This document shows positions 6,632-8,030 of a DNA stretch of 8,030 bases, piece by piece. The notes beneath the pieces are model-generated. The model made no database searches, had not been told where the DNA came from, and saw only the letters and a list, made by a program, of their open reading frames with translations. Where the stretch lies: NCBI GenBank assembly GCA_018239705.1, contig JAFEGS010000038.1, forward strand, positions 1 through 8,030, read 5' to 3'. The translations under genes and the position numbers were made by a program. The stretch comes from Verrucomicrobiota bacterium (lineage in GTDB: Bacteria; Chlamydiota; Chlamydiia; Chlamydiales; FEN-1388). Position 1 is the stretch's first letter, and each line of letters begins with the position of its first letter.

Positions 6632-7661
6632 ATATCAACTGTCCTTTAGATTGACCTCGCTCCGGTATGACCAAAGAGGCTAAAATAAGTAGCACGGCTC
6701 CTACAATCGGAAAATAGGGAGGCCTAGATTCAATAGGCTCTACCACTGTCGCTGCACCTTTAAACTGCCGTATCGCTATCTGAGCCAGAATATTATCTAC
6801 AATTGAATTGACAGAGCTGTTTTCAGCCAGGTAAAGATGGCCTCCTCCTGCTATCGCTATCTTCTCCAAGATCTTCGGCCTCATGGAAGAGATTACAGGC
6901 GCACCATTAAAGGTCACACCCGGCACCACTGCTCCCTTTTCAGTGCCTAGGGCAATTACATCCAAGTGGAGCATATCAGATTTGCTTTTCGCAATAAGAT
7001 CGATAAGGGTTGCCTCCGCCTGTGTGCGCTCAGCTGCACCCATACCCAAAAAGGTGGTATCTTCTCCATCGGTCAGTAAGATAACCTGCACAGACTTGGC
7101 CACATCCGATTTGACATACTCTTTTTGCACAAGATCTGCGACTTTGGTGAGATCTGTCCCCGGCTCGGGAAGTTCATCTCCACGCAAGGGGGCAAGTAAA
7201 ATCCTGAAATAAAGATAGTCTTCAGTTGCAGGCACGATAGTTACAGGAGTACCGCTAAAGGCTGTAAGAGAGATATTCAAGCCGCCAAGGCCTTCAACAA
7301 GTGATCCAATAATTTCCTTGGCAAGATTTAGTCTCGAAGCTCCTACCGGTGTATCTGTACAATCCATGGAGTGTGAGACATCTAAGAAAAAGGCGATTTC
7401 ATCGAGGCTACTATTTGGAGCCGGAGCACTCTCCTCCCCATGCTCACGACCCATCCCAATGAGATAGAGCGATATCAGACAACCTGCCACTGAGAGACAA
7501 AGTGCCTTTGTAGTAAAAGACAACCAGCTCCTCTGTGCAATACTATTAACATTCTCCTTCGAAAATAGTTTGTAGAGCTGTTTTTCTTTGTATGAGGCAA
7601 GATAGACATAGAGGAGAGGAGAGCCGAGAGCGAAAAATAAGAAAAAGAGCCATTTATACAT
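6624..7661 (-). CDS. batB: BatB-like von Willebrand factor A membrane protein
   Basis: A 345-residue protein of normal BatA/BatB length. Membrane segments at about 4-22 and 52-70 flank a lysine-rich loop, which by the positive-inside rule is cytoplasmic. A VWA domain (about 87-290) follows, then a third membrane segment (about 317-334) and a short basic tail. The VWA domain should therefore face the periplasm. The metal-ion-dependent adhesion site is intact: D94, S96 and S98 in LDVSHSMD, T169 in PEPGTDL, and D198 in LLTDGED. The PxxGTDL form and spacing look more like BatB than BatA. Bat VWA proteins are believed to work with a MoxR ATPase and the BatC-E partners in the envelope; the function is not settled. 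The ATG at 7661 is the first in frame and gives a complete first helix. It follows the ankyrin gene stop by 5 bases and has no visible Shine-Dalgarno, suggesting coupled translation. Confidence 0.9.
   Translation of the reverse strand: MYKWLFFLFFALGSPLLYVYLASYKEKQLYKLFSKENVNSIAQRSWLSFTTKALCLSVAGCLISLYLIGMGREHGEESAPAPNSSLDEIAFFLDVSHSMDCTDTPVGASRLNLAKEIIGSLVEGLGGLNISLTAFSGTPVTIVPATEDYLYFRILLAPLRGDELPEPGTDLTKVADLVQKEYVKSDVAKSVQVILLTDGEDTTFLGMGAAERTQAEATLIDLIAKSKSDMLHLDVIALGTEKGAVVPGVTFNGAPVISSMRPKILEKIAIAGGGHLYLAENSSVNSIVDNILAQIAIRQFKGAATVVEPIESRPPYFPIVGAVLLILASLVIPERGQSKGQLIYG
6632..6647 (-). promoter_or_regulatory. Ribosome binding site for the TPR protein gene, inside batB
   Basis: On the minus strand AAAGGA (6647-6642) lies 10 bases before the ATG at 6631-6629, within the last codons of batB. 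It supports the chosen start and translation coupled to batB. Confidence 0.55.
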
Positions 7662-7666
7662 ATATG

Positions 7667-8029
7667 TTACACAGTAATTGATTCAAACATTGCACACCCG
7701 TACAGCGATTTTCTTCTTCTGATAAGCTCAAATATTGCAAGCGGACTCTTTCGAACAAAAGCCCATTCAAGATAGGTCTGTGTTCTTGTTTTTTCCGTAT
7801 ATAAATCATCCGGCGTCCTCTCTTCCATATCAAGAACAGCGCAAAATAGTGCAGCACTTTTACATGTCAAGAGAAGATAAAACGATAGCGGTTGCTCTCC
7901 TAGATCTAGTCCAGGCCATATAGCGCCATTTTGTTTCAGTAGATAAATGAGTTCCCAGTTTTGCATCAAGATAGCCGCTCCTAAGGGAGTCGTCAGCTGT
8001 GCATTTGCCTTATTAGGATCGCCTCCTTT
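7667..8029 (-). CDS. Ankyrin-repeat protein, C-terminal part (5' end outside window)
   Basis: The frame is open to the right edge, giving the last 120 residues of a longer protein. The first visible part is a clear ankyrin repeat: GGDPNKANAQLTTPLGAAIL, then MQNWELIYLLKQNGA, matching the family pattern 'GADPN...TPLhxA....ElvxLLLxxGA'. A second, degenerate repeat may follow (TQTYLEWAFVRKSPLAIFEL, ending IRRRKS). The protein ends with a short hydrophobic tail (CAMFESITV). Ankyrin repeats mediate protein binding; in intracellular bacteria such proteins are often host-directed effectors, but many are not. The N-terminus is missing, so no secretion signal can be judged. A TTG at 7969 or ATG at 7966 could be called as a start, but the ankyrin repeat continues upstream of them, so they are internal. 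The stop is 5 bases before batB. Confidence 0.8.
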   Translation of the reverse strand, partial: KGGDPNKANAQLTTPLGAAILMQNWELIYLLKQNGAIWPGLDLGEQPLSFYLLLTCKSAALFCAVLDMEERTPDDLYTEKTRTQTYLEWAFVRKSPLAIFELIRRRKSLYGCAMFESITV

Positions 8030-8030
8030 A

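Noticed and set aside
6883..7212. 109-codon plus-strand open frame inside batB
   Set aside because: It lies wholly opposite the VWA domain, whose motifs are certain; the antisense translation is Ser/Thr-rich and featureless.
7735..7923. Plus-strand open frame opposite the ankyrin-repeat gene
   Set aside because: It is the shadow of a frame with clear ankyrin-repeat sequence; its own translation has no family resemblance or good ribosome site.
7667..7969. Short 100-residue gene starting at TTG 7969
   Set aside because: In-frame codons upstream to the window edge encode the first half of an ankyrin repeat (GGDPN...TPLGAAI), so the gene continues to the right.

Overview
The window looks like chromosomal DNA from a bacterium of the Chlamydiota, most likely an environmental or 'chlamydia-like' lineage. 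This rests on two points. A GlgC of chlamydial flavour is followed by a COG1768-type phosphohydrolase, a gene pair I recall from Chlamydia. An ankyrin-repeat protein also lies next door. The assignment is an inference from gene content and protein style, not a computed placement. All genes are compact, with overlaps of a few bases. I see no RNA genes, insertion sequences, CRISPR arrays, clear intrinsic terminators or large repeats.

Left part, plus strand (1-1421): the 3' end of glgC (glucose-1-phosphate adenylyltransferase, glycogen synthesis), cut by the window edge, then a 59-base gap with a possible -10 box, then a complete calcineurin-like metallophosphoesterase with all its metal-binding motifs. 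This gene converges on the next one, and their 3' ends overlap by 8 bases.

Middle, minus strand (1414-2400): an acidic, apparently all-helical protein of 328 residues that I do not recognise. It lies just downstream of the bat cluster and may have its own promoter.

Right part, minus strand (8029 down to 2462): a tightly packed Bat ('aerotolerance') cluster read from right to left. It runs ankyrin-repeat protein (C-terminal part only), BatB-like von Willebrand A protein with an intact MIDAS, a secreted TPR/helical protein in the batC position, BatD, and BatE (TPR, two membrane segments, SH3-like domain). The genes are joined by a 5-base gap and overlaps of 8, 7 and 53 bases, so they are probably co-transcribed and translationally coupled. 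Predicted topologies place the VWA, TPR, BatD ectodomain and SH3-like parts in the periplasm. This fits a membrane-anchored assembly driven by a MoxR-type ATPase that would be encoded outside the window. The exact job of Bat systems is poorly known.

The most notable points are the ankyrin gene fused into the head of the visible Bat operon where batA would be expected, the very long and largely uncharacterised BatC-position protein, the 53-base batD/batE overlap with a strong ribosome binding site inside batD, and the orphan helical protein beside the cluster.
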